Source: Dolomitihabitans soli (GTDB lineage: Bacteria; Actinomycetota; Actinomycetes; Streptosporangiales; Streptosporangiaceae). From it: 64,000 nucleotides of DNA. Position 1 is the stretch's first letter. Each line of letters begins with the position of its first letter. Both the position numbers and the translations under genes were made by a program. The notes beneath the pieces were generated by a model, which was not told the origin of the DNA, did not search any database, and saw nothing but the letters and a program-made list of their open reading frames with translations. Positions 25,889-33,949 of this stretch are shown here, piece after piece. The DNA lies in contig NZ_JAKNTW010000004.1 of NCBI RefSeq assembly GCF_022213955.1, positions 304,840 to 368,839 on the forward strand, read 5' to 3'.

Positions 25889-27070
25889 TCAGGCCAGTGC
25901 GGACTCGGCGTCGTAGCCGTAGAGCCAGGCGCTCTTCCGCAGCAGGTCGCCGTCGGCGAACCCGGCGTCCCGCTTCGCCTGCTCCGGCCCGTCCGGGAGG
26001 TGGTTGGCCACCTCCCGGCCACGACTCATGAGCTGGACCTCGGCGGCGCGCGGCCGGCGGATCGCCTCATACCGCGCCAGTGCGGCGGGGACCTCGGCGG
26101 CCGTGCGCCCGCGCAGGCAGCCGGCCAGCACCGCGCCGTCCTCGATCGCCTGGGCGGCGCCCTGCGCGAAGAACGGGAGCATCGCGTGCGCGGCGTCGCC
26201 GAGCAGCGTTACCCGCCCGTCGGTCCAGCGCTCCAGCGGCGAACGGTCGTACAACGCCCAGCGCTTGGTCACGGTGGCCGGGCTGATCAGCCGGTGCACC
26301 CGCTCGTCCCAGCCGTCGAAATCGGCGGCCAGCTCGCCGAGGTCGCCGTCGGCGGTCCACGACTCGATCCGCCAGTCACCCGCCGGGACGATGGCCACGA
26401 CGTTCACCACCCGGCCACCGCTGATCGGGTAGTGCACGAAGTGACGGCCCGGCCCCAGCCAGAGCGTCTGCACCGGCCGGCGCGCGAACGGCGGCGCCAG
26501 CTCCGCGGGCACCAGGCAGCGGTAGGCGCACAGCCCGGAGAACCTCGCCGGCCGTTCCGCCACCACGCCGGGGCGGATCACCGAGTGGATGCCGTCGGCT
26601 CCGATCACGACGTCGGCGGTCACGGAGCCGCCTTCGGCGAAGATCACCTCGGCCTCCGCGTCGTCCTGCCGTACGGCCACGCACCTGCTGCCCAGCCGTA
26701 CGGCGTCGCCCGGCAGGGCCTCGTGCAGCATCGTGAGCAGGTCGGCGCGGTGTGCCATGAAGTAGTTCGCGCCGTACAGTCGCTCGCACTCCGCTCCCAT
26801 CGGCTGGCTGAACAACACGTCGCCGTTCTGCCAGCGCCGGAACTCCCACGCGGCCTCCATCGACACCGCGAGGTCACGGAACCGCTCGCCGACCCCCAGC
26901 TTGTCGATCAGGCGCACCATGTTGGGCGCGACGCCCACGCCCGCCCCCACCTCGCGCAACTCCCGCGCCTGCTCGTAGACCGTGGCCTCGACCCCGGCCG
27001 CCCGCAGGAACAACGCCGCCGCCAGCCCGCCCAGCCCGCCGCCGACCACGGCCACCCGTAACCCGCTCAT
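25889..27070 (-). CDS. FAD-dependent aromatic monooxygenase (salicylate hydroxylase-like)
   Basis: A 393-residue group A flavoprotein monooxygenase that would hydroxylate a small aromatic compound with NAD(P)H and O2. LRVAVVGGGLGGLAAALFLR is the dinucleotide fold, ADVVIGADGIHSVIR is the DG motif, and GRVTLLGDAAHAMLPFFAQG is the GD motif. Motif order and length match salicylate and 3-hydroxybenzoate hydroxylases. The start at 27070 begins the fold directly and has GGAGGG upstream. No other aromatic-degradation gene is adjacent, so the substrate is unknown. Confidence 0.9.
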   Translation of the reverse strand: MSGLRVAVVGGGLGGLAAALFLRAAGVEATVYEQARELREVGAGVGVAPNMVRLIDKLGVGERFRDLAVSMEAAWEFRRWQNGDVLFSQPMGAECERLYGANYFMAHRADLLTMLHEALPGDAVRLGSRCVAVRQDDAEAEVIFAEGGSVTADVVIGADGIHSVIRPGVVAERPARFSGLCAYRCLVPAELAPPFARRPVQTLWLGPGRHFVHYPISGGRVVNVVAIVPAGDWRIESWTADGDLGELAADFDGWDERVHRLISPATVTKRWALYDRSPLERWTDGRVTLLGDAAHAMLPFFAQGAAQAIEDGAVLAGCLRGRTAAEVPAALARYEAIRRPRAAEVQLMSRGREVANHLPDGPEQAKRDAGFADGDLLRKSAWLYGYDAESALA

Positions 27071-27264
27071 CCGCCCATCCCTCCGCCGACCGCGCCCGAA
27101 CGGGGCCGACGATAACCCGGAATGATCCCGAAATAACAGAAATAAGCGCACATCACGGGCAATTCAATTAGACCCAGAAACTCCGTTTACGTCCGTCCCA
27201 CTGCGCACCCGAACTATTATTCGAGAGGGATGATAGTGACAGTCGGTAGCGATGTCTTTACCGA

Positions 27265-27912
27265 GTGATAACCAACGTCTACGTCGACGCCCTCAACCTC
27301 TTCTACGGACGCCTCAAGGGCACGCCGTACAAATGGCTGGATCTCGACGCGCTGGCCCGGCGTCTGCTGCCCGAAGACGACATCCATCGGGTCAGATACT
27401 TCACGGCCAAGATCAGGGCCTGGCCGGACGACCCGGACAAGCCCAATCGCCAGGATCTCTACCTGCGAGCACTCGGCACGATCCCGCACGTCAGCATCCA
27501 CCTGGGCCGCTTCCAGGTGAGCACCACACGCATGCGTCTCGCCCATCCTCCCGTGCTCGGACCCAAGACCGTGGAGGTCATCAAGGTCGAAGAGAAAGGC
27601 ACCGACGTCAACCTCGGGGCATACCTGATTGCCGACGCCCTGGCAGGAGACTGCGAAGCCGCCGTGGTGATCAGCAACGACGCGGATCTGGCCGAGCCCA
27701 TCCGCATGGCCTGTCACGACTATGGCCGGCCCGTGGGCATCCTCAACCCGCAACGAATCAACCGGCAGAGCGGCGCACTCGAACGAGTTCGCCCGACCTT
27801 CATACGCCAGATCAAAACGCGCGCGCTCGAAGCCAGTCAGTTTCCGACGAAACTGCACGGCGACGACGGAGAGATCCAGTGTCCTGCGGCCTGGCTCCCG
27901 CAGATCCGATAA
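27265..27912 (+). CDS. NYN-domain (LabA/DUF88-like) putative ribonuclease
   Basis: A 215-residue NYN-domain protein with a PIN-like nuclease fold. NVYVDALNLFYG holds the first catalytic Asp, VEEKGTDVNLGAYLIADA the second acidic group, and AAVVISNDADLAEPI the third, followed by GRPVGILNP. The acidic triad is intact, so metal-dependent RNA cleavage is plausible. It starts at GTG without a clear ribosome site. The gene and its upstream region (27071-27264) are visibly less GC-rich than their neighbours, which hints at acquisition by transfer. A strong hairpin terminator follows. Confidence 0.85.
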   Translation: MITNVYVDALNLFYGRLKGTPYKWLDLDALARRLLPEDDIHRVRYFTAKIRAWPDDPDKPNRQDLYLRALGTIPHVSIHLGRFQVSTTRMRLAHPPVLGPKTVEVIKVEEKGTDVNLGAYLIADALAGDCEAAVVISNDADLAEPIRMACHDYGRPVGILNPQRINRQSGALERVRPTFIRQIKTRALEASQFPTKLHGDDGEIQCPAAWLPQIR

Positions 27913-27919
27913 ATGAATG

Positions 27920-27945
27920 AGGCCCCGTCCGAAAGGGCGGGGCCT
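27920..27945 (+). terminator. Hairpin terminator after the NYN gene
   Basis: An 11-bp GC-rich stem AGGCCCCGTCC / GGGCGGGGCCT with a stable GAAA tetraloop, 8 bases after the stop codon. It has no clear T-run. Beyond it, 27946-28210 shows no gene or motif that I can support. Confidence 0.8.
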
Positions 27946-28210
27946 GCCTCCATCGGCACGAGTCCGATGGCGTGGTTGAGAACAGCTAACAAGGCCTCTC
28001 CGTATCTGTCAACTCACCCCGGGTGACCACCGGCCCGGCATATCGAAGGGCCAGGAAGGCTCCCCCTCCGGAGTCGCCCTCAGCGCGTACACCCCATCGG
28101 CGCCGCCAGACCCGCATATGACGCGAAAAGGTCTGGCCGTCCCGGCTCCTGGTGATCATTGGCACCCAGCCGCCCTGCGGGGGTCAGACGCCCCACCGGT
28201 GTCTCACATA

Positions 28211-28228
28211 ACTTAGGCTGGCCTAAGT
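28211..28228. promoter_or_regulatory. DtxR/IdeR-type iron box
   Basis: ACTTAGGCTGGCCTAAGT, a perfect 8+8 inverted repeat with a TG centre, matches the TTAGG...CCTAA core of actinobacterial iron boxes bound by DtxR/IdeR/DmdR repressors. It is 20 bases upstream of a siderophore-reductase gene, so iron-loaded repressor should shut that gene off. Confidence 0.8.
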
Positions 28229-28247
28229 CGATTGATCGGAGTGGCTG

Positions 28248-29087
28248 ATGGCAGAGGCACCGGCGCGCAAGGCGCCCAAGACCATCCGGGGTGTCGTACG
28301 CCGGGTGGAACAGCTGACCCCGCACATGATCCGGGTGGTCCTCGGCGGCGAAGGGCTGCGCGGCTTCGGCGCGGGCGACTTCACCGACCACTATGTGAAG
28401 CTGCAGTTCCCGGTGCCGGGGGTGAGCTATCCCGAGCCGTTCGACATGGCGGTCATCCGCCGCGATCTGCCCCGTGCGGAGTGGCCGCGCTCGCGCACCT
28501 ACACCGTACGCCGGTGGGACCCGGACAGCCTGGAGTTGACCATCGACTTCGTCTACCACGGCGACGAAGGACTGGCCGGCCCGTGGGCCAAGGCCGCGCT
28601 GCCGGGCCAGGTGCTCCACTTCGCCGGTCCCGGTGGCGCCTACGTCCCCGACCCCGCCGCCGACTGGCACCTGCTCGCGGGCGACGAGAGCGCGCTGCCG
28701 GCCATCGCCGCCGCGCTGGAACGGCTCCCCGCCGGTGCGCCCGCCAGGGTGTTCGTCGAGGTGGAGGGCCCGCTGGAGGAGGTGAAGCTGGACACCGCCG
28801 GTGAGGTCTCCGTCGTCTGGCTGCACCGTGGCGACGCGCCTGTCGGCGAGGCTCTGACGGAGGCCGTTCGCTCCCTCGACTTCCCCGCGGGCGACGTGCA
28901 CGTGTTCGTCCACGGCGAAGCCCACTTCGTCAAGGATCTCCGCCGTCACCTGCGCAATGAGCGGGGCGTTCCGCTGGAGCGGATGTCCATCTCCGGCTAC
29001 TGGCGGCGCGGCAGCGACGAGGACGGCTGGCAGTCCTCCAAGCGCGAGTGGAACAAGCGGATCGAGGAAGAGGAGGGCGGCTCCTAG
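28248..29087 (+). CDS. Siderophore-interacting protein, NADPH-dependent ferric-siderophore reductase
   Basis: A 279-residue member of the SIP/ViuB family, a cytoplasmic FAD enzyme that reduces imported ferric siderophores to release iron. RSRTYTVRRWD (near residue 84) is the flavin-binding RxYTxR motif, DFVYHGDEGLAGPWA lies near 103, LLAGDESALPAIAAAL near 145 is the family core, and ISGYWRRGSDEDGW closes the protein. Length is normal. No siderophore transport or synthesis gene is adjacent. An iron box in the promoter makes control by iron very likely. Confidence 0.94.
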   Translation: MAEAPARKAPKTIRGVVRRVEQLTPHMIRVVLGGEGLRGFGAGDFTDHYVKLQFPVPGVSYPEPFDMAVIRRDLPRAEWPRSRTYTVRRWDPDSLELTIDFVYHGDEGLAGPWAKAALPGQVLHFAGPGGAYVPDPAADWHLLAGDESALPAIAAALERLPAGAPARVFVEVEGPLEEVKLDTAGEVSVVWLHRGDAPVGEALTEAVRSLDFPAGDVHVFVHGEAHFVKDLRRHLRNERGVPLERMSISGYWRRGSDEDGWQSSKREWNKRIEEEEGGS

Positions 29088-29099
29088 TCTGCCCGCGCC

Positions 29100-29207
29100 G
29101 GCACGTCGCCGCCCTCGATGGTGACGAGGGCAGTCGCCGTGCCGGACCGTGCTGGCACGTCGCCGCCCTCGATGGTGGCGGGGGCGGTCGCCGTGCCGGG
29201 CCGTGCT
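29100..29207. repeat. 54-bp tandem duplication
   Basis: Two adjacent 54-bp units (29100-29153 and 29154-29207), beginning GGCACGTCGCCGCCCTCGAT, differ at only a few bases; a shorter third piece may follow. The period is 18 codons. It lies between the SIP gene and the next gene and is probably non-coding. Confidence 0.65.
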
Positions 29208-29275
29208 GACACGGCCCTCCCCGGAGGCGGCTGCCCCACCCGGGTCGCCGGTGTGGCTCGCCGTACAGTGAAGGT

Positions 29276-29746
29276 ATGAGTCCGAAGATCGCGACGACAG
29301 AGGTCGTCTCCCGGGAGCAGTTGCTCGACTTCGTGCGTGACCGGCACCGGGCGCTGGTCATCACCGCCCGGCGGGACGGCGGGCCGCAGGCGTCGCCGGT
29401 GACCTGCGGCCTCGACGAGGCCGGGCGGATCGTGGTGTCCACCTACCCGGAGCGGGCCAAGGCGGTGAACGCGCGGCGGGATCCCCGGGTGAGCGTGGTG
29501 GTGCTGTCCGACGACTTCAACGGGCCGTGGGTGCAGGTCGACGGGGAGGCGGAGGTGCTCGACATGCCGGAGGCGCTGGAGCCGCTGGTCGACTACTACC
29601 GGTCGATCTCCGGCGAGCACCCCGACTGGGACGACTACCGCGCGGCCATGGTCAAGCAGGACAAGTCGCTGCTGCGCATCACACCCGTTAGCTGGGGGCC
29701 GGTGGCGACCGGGGGCTTCCCCGCCCGGCTCGGTGGCGGGCACTGA
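29276..29746 (+). CDS. PPOX-class (F420-dependent) oxidoreductase
   Basis: A 156-residue split-barrel flavin/deazaflavin-binding protein related to pyridoxamine-phosphate oxidase and common in F420-using actinobacteria. Characteristic pieces are HRALVITARRDGGPQASPV, RIVVSTYPERAKAVNARRDP, VSVVVLSDDFNGPWVQVDG and a C-terminal LLRITPVSWGPVATGGFPA. It likely reduces a small substrate with F420H2; the substrate is unknown. The gene is monocistronic. Confidence 0.87.
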   Translation: MSPKIATTEVVSREQLLDFVRDRHRALVITARRDGGPQASPVTCGLDEAGRIVVSTYPERAKAVNARRDPRVSVVVLSDDFNGPWVQVDGEAEVLDMPEALEPLVDYYRSISGEHPDWDDYRAAMVKQDKSLLRITPVSWGPVATGGFPARLGGGH

Positions 29747-29815
29747 CCGCGCCCGCCGCGAGCAGCACCTCGATCGCGGGGCGCCGGTCGAGCCGGCCCG
29801 CCGATTCCGGCCGTC

Positions 29816-30499
29816 TCAGTGATGGCCGTCCCGGACCTCGCGTCCCTCGATGAAGGCGCTGAAGGTCTCGATGGTGCCCGAGCGGTGCTCGTCCAGGCGG
29901 CGGACCAGTTCGTCGGCGTCCCTGGCCCGGACGGCGTCGATGATGGCGTGGTGCTCGTGGTCGACCCGGTCGCGGTTGCCGGCGTCGCCGTAGTAGAGGG
30001 AGCGGTAGACGTCGGTGGCGTCCCAGAGGATGCGCAGGAACCGGCGGATCCGGGGCATGCCCGCCGCGTCGATCAGGGTGAAGTGGAAGCGGCGGTTGGC
30101 GGCGGCCATGGCGGTGATCTCACCGGCCCGCCCGGCGGCCACGACGTCCGCGTGCGCCTCCTCCAGCCGCTCGATGTCCTCCTCGGTGATCCGGCCGATC
30201 GCCTGCCTGGCCGCCTCCTCCTCCAGGATCTGCCTGATCCGGTAGACCTCCAGGAAGTCCGCCAGCGCCAGCTCGGCCACGGCGTATCCCCGGCGCGGCC
30301 GATAGATCACCTGGCCCTCGCCCTCCAGGATCTTCAACGCCTCGCGCAGCGGGACCCTGCTCACCCCGAACTGCTCGGCCAGCGCGTCCTGCCTGATCGG
30401 GCTGCCCGGGGCCAGGCTTCCGCTGAGGATCGCCCGCCGCAGCTCTCCCAGCACGTATTGCTGGGTGGTCTGGGGCGGTCCGACGCGGCTGTCCGTCAT
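29816..30499 (-). CDS. GntR-family (FCD domain) transcriptional regulator
   Basis: A 227-residue regulator. The N-terminal winged helix (residues 12-75) contains RQDALAEQFGVSRVPLREAL and GQVIYRPRRGYAVAEL. The C-terminal FCD domain (85-220) has the helical ligand- and metal-binding arrangement, including the His of RFHFTLIDAAG and HEHHAIIDAVRARD. Such proteins answer organic acids. It is divergent from a CoA-transferase/dehydrogenase operon with a palindromic operator between them, so it most likely represses that operon. Confidence 0.92.
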   Translation of the reverse strand: MTDSRVGPPQTTQQYVLGELRRAILSGSLAPGSPIRQDALAEQFGVSRVPLREALKILEGEGQVIYRPRRGYAVAELALADFLEVYRIRQILEEEAARQAIGRITEEDIERLEEAHADVVAAGRAGEITAMAAANRRFHFTLIDAAGMPRIRRFLRILWDATDVYRSLYYGDAGNRDRVDHEHHAIIDAVRARDADELVRRLDEHRSGTIETFSAFIEGREVRDGHH

Positions 30500-30532
30500 G
30501 GGGTTATCCTGTCACAGATTGAAGACTTAATA

Positions 30533-30542
30533 TTGGATCCAA
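30533..30542. promoter_or_regulatory. FCD-GntR operator TTGGATCCAA
   Basis: A perfect 10-bp palindrome in an AT-rich patch 16 bases upstream of the CoA-transferase start and 33 bases upstream of the divergent GntR start. The TTGGATCCAA form is familiar from FCD-type GntR operators. It could block both promoters. Confidence 0.68.
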
Positions 30543-30558
30543 CTTATGGAGGACATTG

Positions 30559-31788
30559 ATGAGCGGTCCCCTCACCGGGATCCGGGTCGCCGATTTCTCC
30601 CGCGTGCTCGCCGGGCCGTACGCGACCATGTTGCTCGCCGAGATGGGCGCCGACGTCGTCAAGGTCGAGCATCCCGGGCTCGGCGACGAGACGCGGGCGT
30701 GGGGGCCGCCGTCCGCGGGCGGTGAGGCCGCCTACTACCTGTCGGTCAACCGCAACAAACGCGACATCGCGCTCGACCTGAAGCACCCGGAGGGCCGCCG
30801 TGTCGCCGCCCGCCTGTGCGAGCGCGCCGACGTGATCATCGAGAACTTCCGGCCGGGCGTCGCCGACCGCCTGGGCATCGGCTACGAGTCCGTACGGCTG
30901 AGCAACCCCGGCGTCGTCTACTGTTCGATCACCGGGTTCGGCAAGGACGACCGGCCGGGGTTCGACGCGGTCGTGCAGGCCGAGAGCGGGCTGATGCACA
31001 TCACCGGCGAAACCCCGACCAAGGTGGGCGTGGCCATCGCCGACGTGCTGGCCGGGCTCAACGCCGCGGTGGCGATCCTCGGGCCGCTCTACCGGCGGGC
31101 GCTCACCGGCGCCGGTGAGCGGGTGGAGGTGTCGTTGCTGCACTCGGCCCTCTCCGCGCTGGGCAACGTGGCGCAGAGCGCGCTGGTCTCCGGGCAGGAG
31201 GCGGTGAGCTACGGCAACGCGCACCCGACGGTCGTGCCGTACCAGACGTTCCAGGCCGCCGACGGCGGCTTCACCGTCGCGGCGGGCAACGACGCGCTCT
31301 TCCGCGCCCTGTGCGTGGCCATCGGCCGCCCCGATCTGGCCGCCGACCCCCGCTACGGCACCAATCCGCTGCGGATCGAGCACCGGGACGAGCTGATCCC
31401 CGAACTGGAGGCCGTCTTCCTGACCAGGACCGCCGCCGAGTGGACCACGGTGCTGCTCGACGCGGGCGTGCCCGTCGGGAAGATCCGCGGCGTGCTGGAG
31501 GCGATCCGCGCCGCCGAGGATCCCGCCACGATCACCGTGGACCATCCGACCGCCGGGCTACTGGAGCTGATGCGCACCGGTTTCACGCTGGCCGGCGGCA
31601 CGCCCCGCACCGAACCCCCGCCGCTACAGGGTCAGCACACCAGGGAACTGCTGGCCGAGCTCGACCTGACCCCCGATGAGATCCGCCGTCTGGAGAGCGA
31701 CGGCGTGGTCCGTCAAGCCCAGATGCCCGCCGAGGCCGAGACGCCCGTCCAGGCCAAGACGCCCGTCCAGGAAGGTGCGAACCGTTGA
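30559..31788 (+). CDS. Class III (CaiB/BaiF) CoA-transferase, probably glutarate-specific
   Basis: A 409-residue family III CoA-transferase. LTGIRVADFSRVLAGPYATM opens the fold, VVKVEHPGLGDETRAWGPP follows, and FGKDDRPGFDAVVQAESGLM (near residue 136) carries the catalytic Asp. The ATG at 30559 has GGAGG 6 bases upstream. The next gene, a glutaryl-CoA dehydrogenase type, overlaps its stop by four bases. That pairing matches succinyl-CoA:glutarate CoA-transferase plus glutaryl-CoA dehydrogenase, so activation of glutarate is the best guess. The C-terminus has a short tandem repeat rich in Pro, Val, Gln and Ala (TPVQAKTPVQ). Confidence 0.85.
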   Translation: MSGPLTGIRVADFSRVLAGPYATMLLAEMGADVVKVEHPGLGDETRAWGPPSAGGEAAYYLSVNRNKRDIALDLKHPEGRRVAARLCERADVIIENFRPGVADRLGIGYESVRLSNPGVVYCSITGFGKDDRPGFDAVVQAESGLMHITGETPTKVGVAIADVLAGLNAAVAILGPLYRRALTGAGERVEVSLLHSALSALGNVAQSALVSGQEAVSYGNAHPTVVPYQTFQAADGGFTVAAGNDALFRALCVAIGRPDLAADPRYGTNPLRIEHRDELIPELEAVFLTRTAAEWTTVLLDAGVPVGKIRGVLEAIRAAEDPATITVDHPTAGLLELMRTGFTLAGGTPRTEPPPLQGQHTRELLAELDLTPDEIRRLESDGVVRQAQMPAEAETPVQAKTPVQEGANR

Positions 31789-32957
31789 ACACACCCGACG
31801 CACACGACTTTCTCGCCGTCGATCACGACCTCACCGACGAGGAGCGCGCGATCCGCGACACGGTGCGCGACTACGCCACCGCCGAACTGCTCCCGCACGT
31901 CGCCGACTGGTTCGACGCCGGCACGATTCCCGACCCGCGCGGCGTCGCCAAGGGCCTGGGCGCGCTCGGCGTGTTCGGCATGCACCTGTCCGGGTACGGC
32001 TGCGCGGGCACCAACGCCGTCAGCTACGGCCTGGCCTGCCGCGAACTGGAGGCGGTCGACAGCGGGCTGCGCAGCTTCGTCTCCGTGCAGGGCTCGCTGG
32101 CGATGACCGCGATCCACCGTTACGGCAGCGAGGAGCAGCGTCAGGAGTGGCTGCCCAGGATGGCGTCCGGTGACGCCCTGGGCTGCTTCGGCCTGACCGA
32201 GCCCGACTCGGGCAGCGACCCCGGCTCCATGCGGACCAGGGCCAGGCGCGACGGCTCCGACTGGATCCTGAACGGCACCAAGATGTGGATCACCAACGGC
32301 TCCGTCGCCGACGTCGCCGTCGTGTGGGCGGCCACCGACGACGGCATCCGCGGCTTCATCGTGCCCCGGGACACCCCCGGCTTCTCCGCCAACGTGATCC
32401 ACAAGAAGCTGTCGCTGCGCGCCTCGATCACCTCCGAGCTGGTCCTGCAGGACGCGCGGCTGCCCGGTGACGCCCTGCTTCCCGGCGCGGAGGGCCTGCG
32501 AGGGCCGCTGTCGTGCCTGTCGGAGGCCCGGTACGGCATCGTGTGGGGCGCGGCGGGGGCGGCGCGCTCCTGTTTCACCTCCGCGCTCGACTACGCGGAG
32601 AGCCGCACGCAGTTCGGCCGCCCGATCGCCGGCTTCCAGCTCACCCAGCGCAAGCTCGCGGACATGCTCATCGACGTCAACCACGCCACCATGACGGCGC
32701 TGCGGATCGGCCGTCTCAAGGACGAGGGCCGGGCGCACCACTCCCACATCAGCTTCGGCAAGCTCGCCAACGTCCGGGCCGCCCAGCGGGTCGCCGCCGT
32801 GGCCCGGGGCGTGCACGGCGCCAACGGCATCACGCTGGAGTACCCCGTCATGCGCCACATGCTCAACCTGGAGTCGGTCGCGACCTACGAGGGCACCGAG
32901 GAGGTGCACGCGCTCACCCTCGGCCAGGTCCTCACCGGCACTCCGGCCTTCCGCTGA
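31785..32957 (+). CDS. gcdH: Acyl-CoA dehydrogenase, glutaryl-CoA dehydrogenase type
   Basis: A 390-residue flavoenzyme closest to glutaryl-CoA dehydrogenase, which oxidises and decarboxylates glutaryl-CoA to crotonyl-CoA. Signature segments are CFGLTEPDSGSDPGSM, GTKMWITNGSVADVAVVWA, ESRTQFGRPIAGFQLTQ, GKLANVRAAQRVAAVARGVH and ATYEGTEEVHALTLG, which carries the catalytic Glu. The start is TTG in a TTGA overlap with the CoA-transferase stop, so translation is coupled. With its partner and the GntR protein it forms a compact module for glutarate, or lysine breakdown that passes through glutarate. Confidence 0.88.
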   Translation: MNTPDAHDFLAVDHDLTDEERAIRDTVRDYATAELLPHVADWFDAGTIPDPRGVAKGLGALGVFGMHLSGYGCAGTNAVSYGLACRELEAVDSGLRSFVSVQGSLAMTAIHRYGSEEQRQEWLPRMASGDALGCFGLTEPDSGSDPGSMRTRARRDGSDWILNGTKMWITNGSVADVAVVWAATDDGIRGFIVPRDTPGFSANVIHKKLSLRASITSELVLQDARLPGDALLPGAEGLRGPLSCLSEARYGIVWGAAGAARSCFTSALDYAESRTQFGRPIAGFQLTQRKLADMLIDVNHATMTALRIGRLKDEGRAHHSHISFGKLANVRAAQRVAAVARGVHGANGITLEYPVMRHMLNLESVATYEGTEEVHALTLGQVLTGTPAFR

Positions 32958-32961
32958 CCGG

Positions 32962-33420
32962 CTAGCCGGGAGACGGGGTCGGGGTCACCCGGTGGTCCTT
33001 CAGGTGCAGGTCGCCGCCGATCTCCGCCTGGAGCCGGTCGAGCACGGCCCGGTCGGCGAGCGCGGTCCACAGGTTGCCGACGAGATGCGGGTTGTACTCG
33101 GGGGCACGGTCCATCCACTCGTCCTTGCCCTGCTGGGTGGCGAAGGTGGACAGGAAGAACCTGCCGAGCTCGGTCTTGCAGTAGCCCGTCCGCAGTTCCT
33201 CGGCGTCGACCTGCATCCGGGGCTTGCATCCCACCTGGGCGGCGAGCTCCTCCACCGTGGGCGGCGGGCCGGTCTCCGTGGGTACGGCCGCCTGAGCCTT
33301 CTTCGGGGCGTCGGCGGCCGGAGCCGCGGAGCAGGCCGACGCGCAGGCGGCGGCGAGGATCAGCAGCGTGGCGGGCAGCGCGGTCTGGCGAAGATATGTC
33401 AACACCCTTGAGGTACGCAC
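32962..33420 (-). CDS. Putative lipoprotein, unknown function
   Basis: About 152 residues. The N-terminus VRTSRVLTYLRQTALPATLL leads into ILAAACASACSA, a signal sequence with two possible lipobox Cys residues, so the protein is probably anchored outside the membrane. The mature part has two further Cys (VGCKPRM, GYCKTEL) that could pair, and a charged C-terminus ending TPTPSPG. Two GTG starts, 33420 and 33408, are possible; GGGAGG lies too close to the first and somewhat far from the second. It ends 4 bases from the convergent gcdH stop. No family recognised. Confidence 0.6.
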   Translation of the reverse strand: MRTSRVLTYLRQTALPATLLILAAACASACSAAPAADAPKKAQAAVPTETGPPPTVEELAAQVGCKPRMQVDAEELRTGYCKTELGRFFLSTFATQQGKDEWMDRAPEYNPHLVGNLWTALADRAVLDRLQAEIGGDLHLKDHRVTPTPSPG

Positions 33421-33462
33421 CTCCCGCCCGCCGGGTTCACCGGCAGGCGGTAGGGTGCCGCA

Positions 33463-33948
33463 GTGTCCCGTCTGCGTGATCTCCTCAGAAGACTCCTGTT
33501 CCGTCGCCGCCCGGCGGCCCCTCCCGGACAGGCCGGGCCGCACTCCACCGGGCCGCACTCCACCGGGTCGGCCGGGCGGGTCGGCCGGGTCCGCGTCACC
33601 TACAACCCGAGCACCGACGGCGACCCCGACCCCGGCGAGATCGTCTGGACCTGGGTGCCGTTCGAGGAGGACCGCGGCAGGGGCAAGGACCGGCCGGTCC
33701 TCATCGTCGCCCAGGAGACAGCCGGCACCCTGCTGGCCGTTCAGCTCTCCAGCAGGAACCACGACGGCGACCCCGGCTGGGTCGCCATCGGCCGTGGCTC
33801 CTGGGACGGGGAGAACCGGCCCTCGTGGGTGGACACGAGCCGGATCCTGCGGGTGCATCCCGATGGCATGCGGCGCGAGGCCGCCGCGCTCGGCCGCGCC
33901 CCCTTCGACAAGGTCGCCGCGGCTCTGCGCGCGAGGTACGGCTGGTGA
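33463..33948 (+). CDS. PemK/MazF-family protein without antitoxin
   Basis: A 161-residue protein. After a basic, Pro-rich N-terminus (LRDLLRRLLFRRRPAAPPGQ) the PemK/MazF fold begins at GEIVWTWVPFEEDRGRGKDR, followed by PVLIVAQETAGTLLAVQLSS. Members of this family are usually ribosome-independent mRNA endonucleases. No antitoxin gene lies before or after it, so it may be a domesticated or non-toxic member of a type common in actinobacteria. A short duplication (CACTCCACCGGGCCG, nearly repeated) occurs near codon 27. Confidence 0.78.
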   Translation: MSRLRDLLRRLLFRRRPAAPPGQAGPHSTGPHSTGSAGRVGRVRVTYNPSTDGDPDPGEIVWTWVPFEEDRGRGKDRPVLIVAQETAGTLLAVQLSSRNHDGDPGWVAIGRGSWDGENRPSWVDTSRILRVHPDGMRREAAALGRAPFDKVAAALRARYGW

Positions 33949-33949
33949 C

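Noticed and set aside
29084..29743. 219-codon minus-strand frame containing the 18-residue repeat
   Set aside because: It is antisense to the PPOX gene over most of its length and has no domain; the repeat is taken as non-coding DNA.
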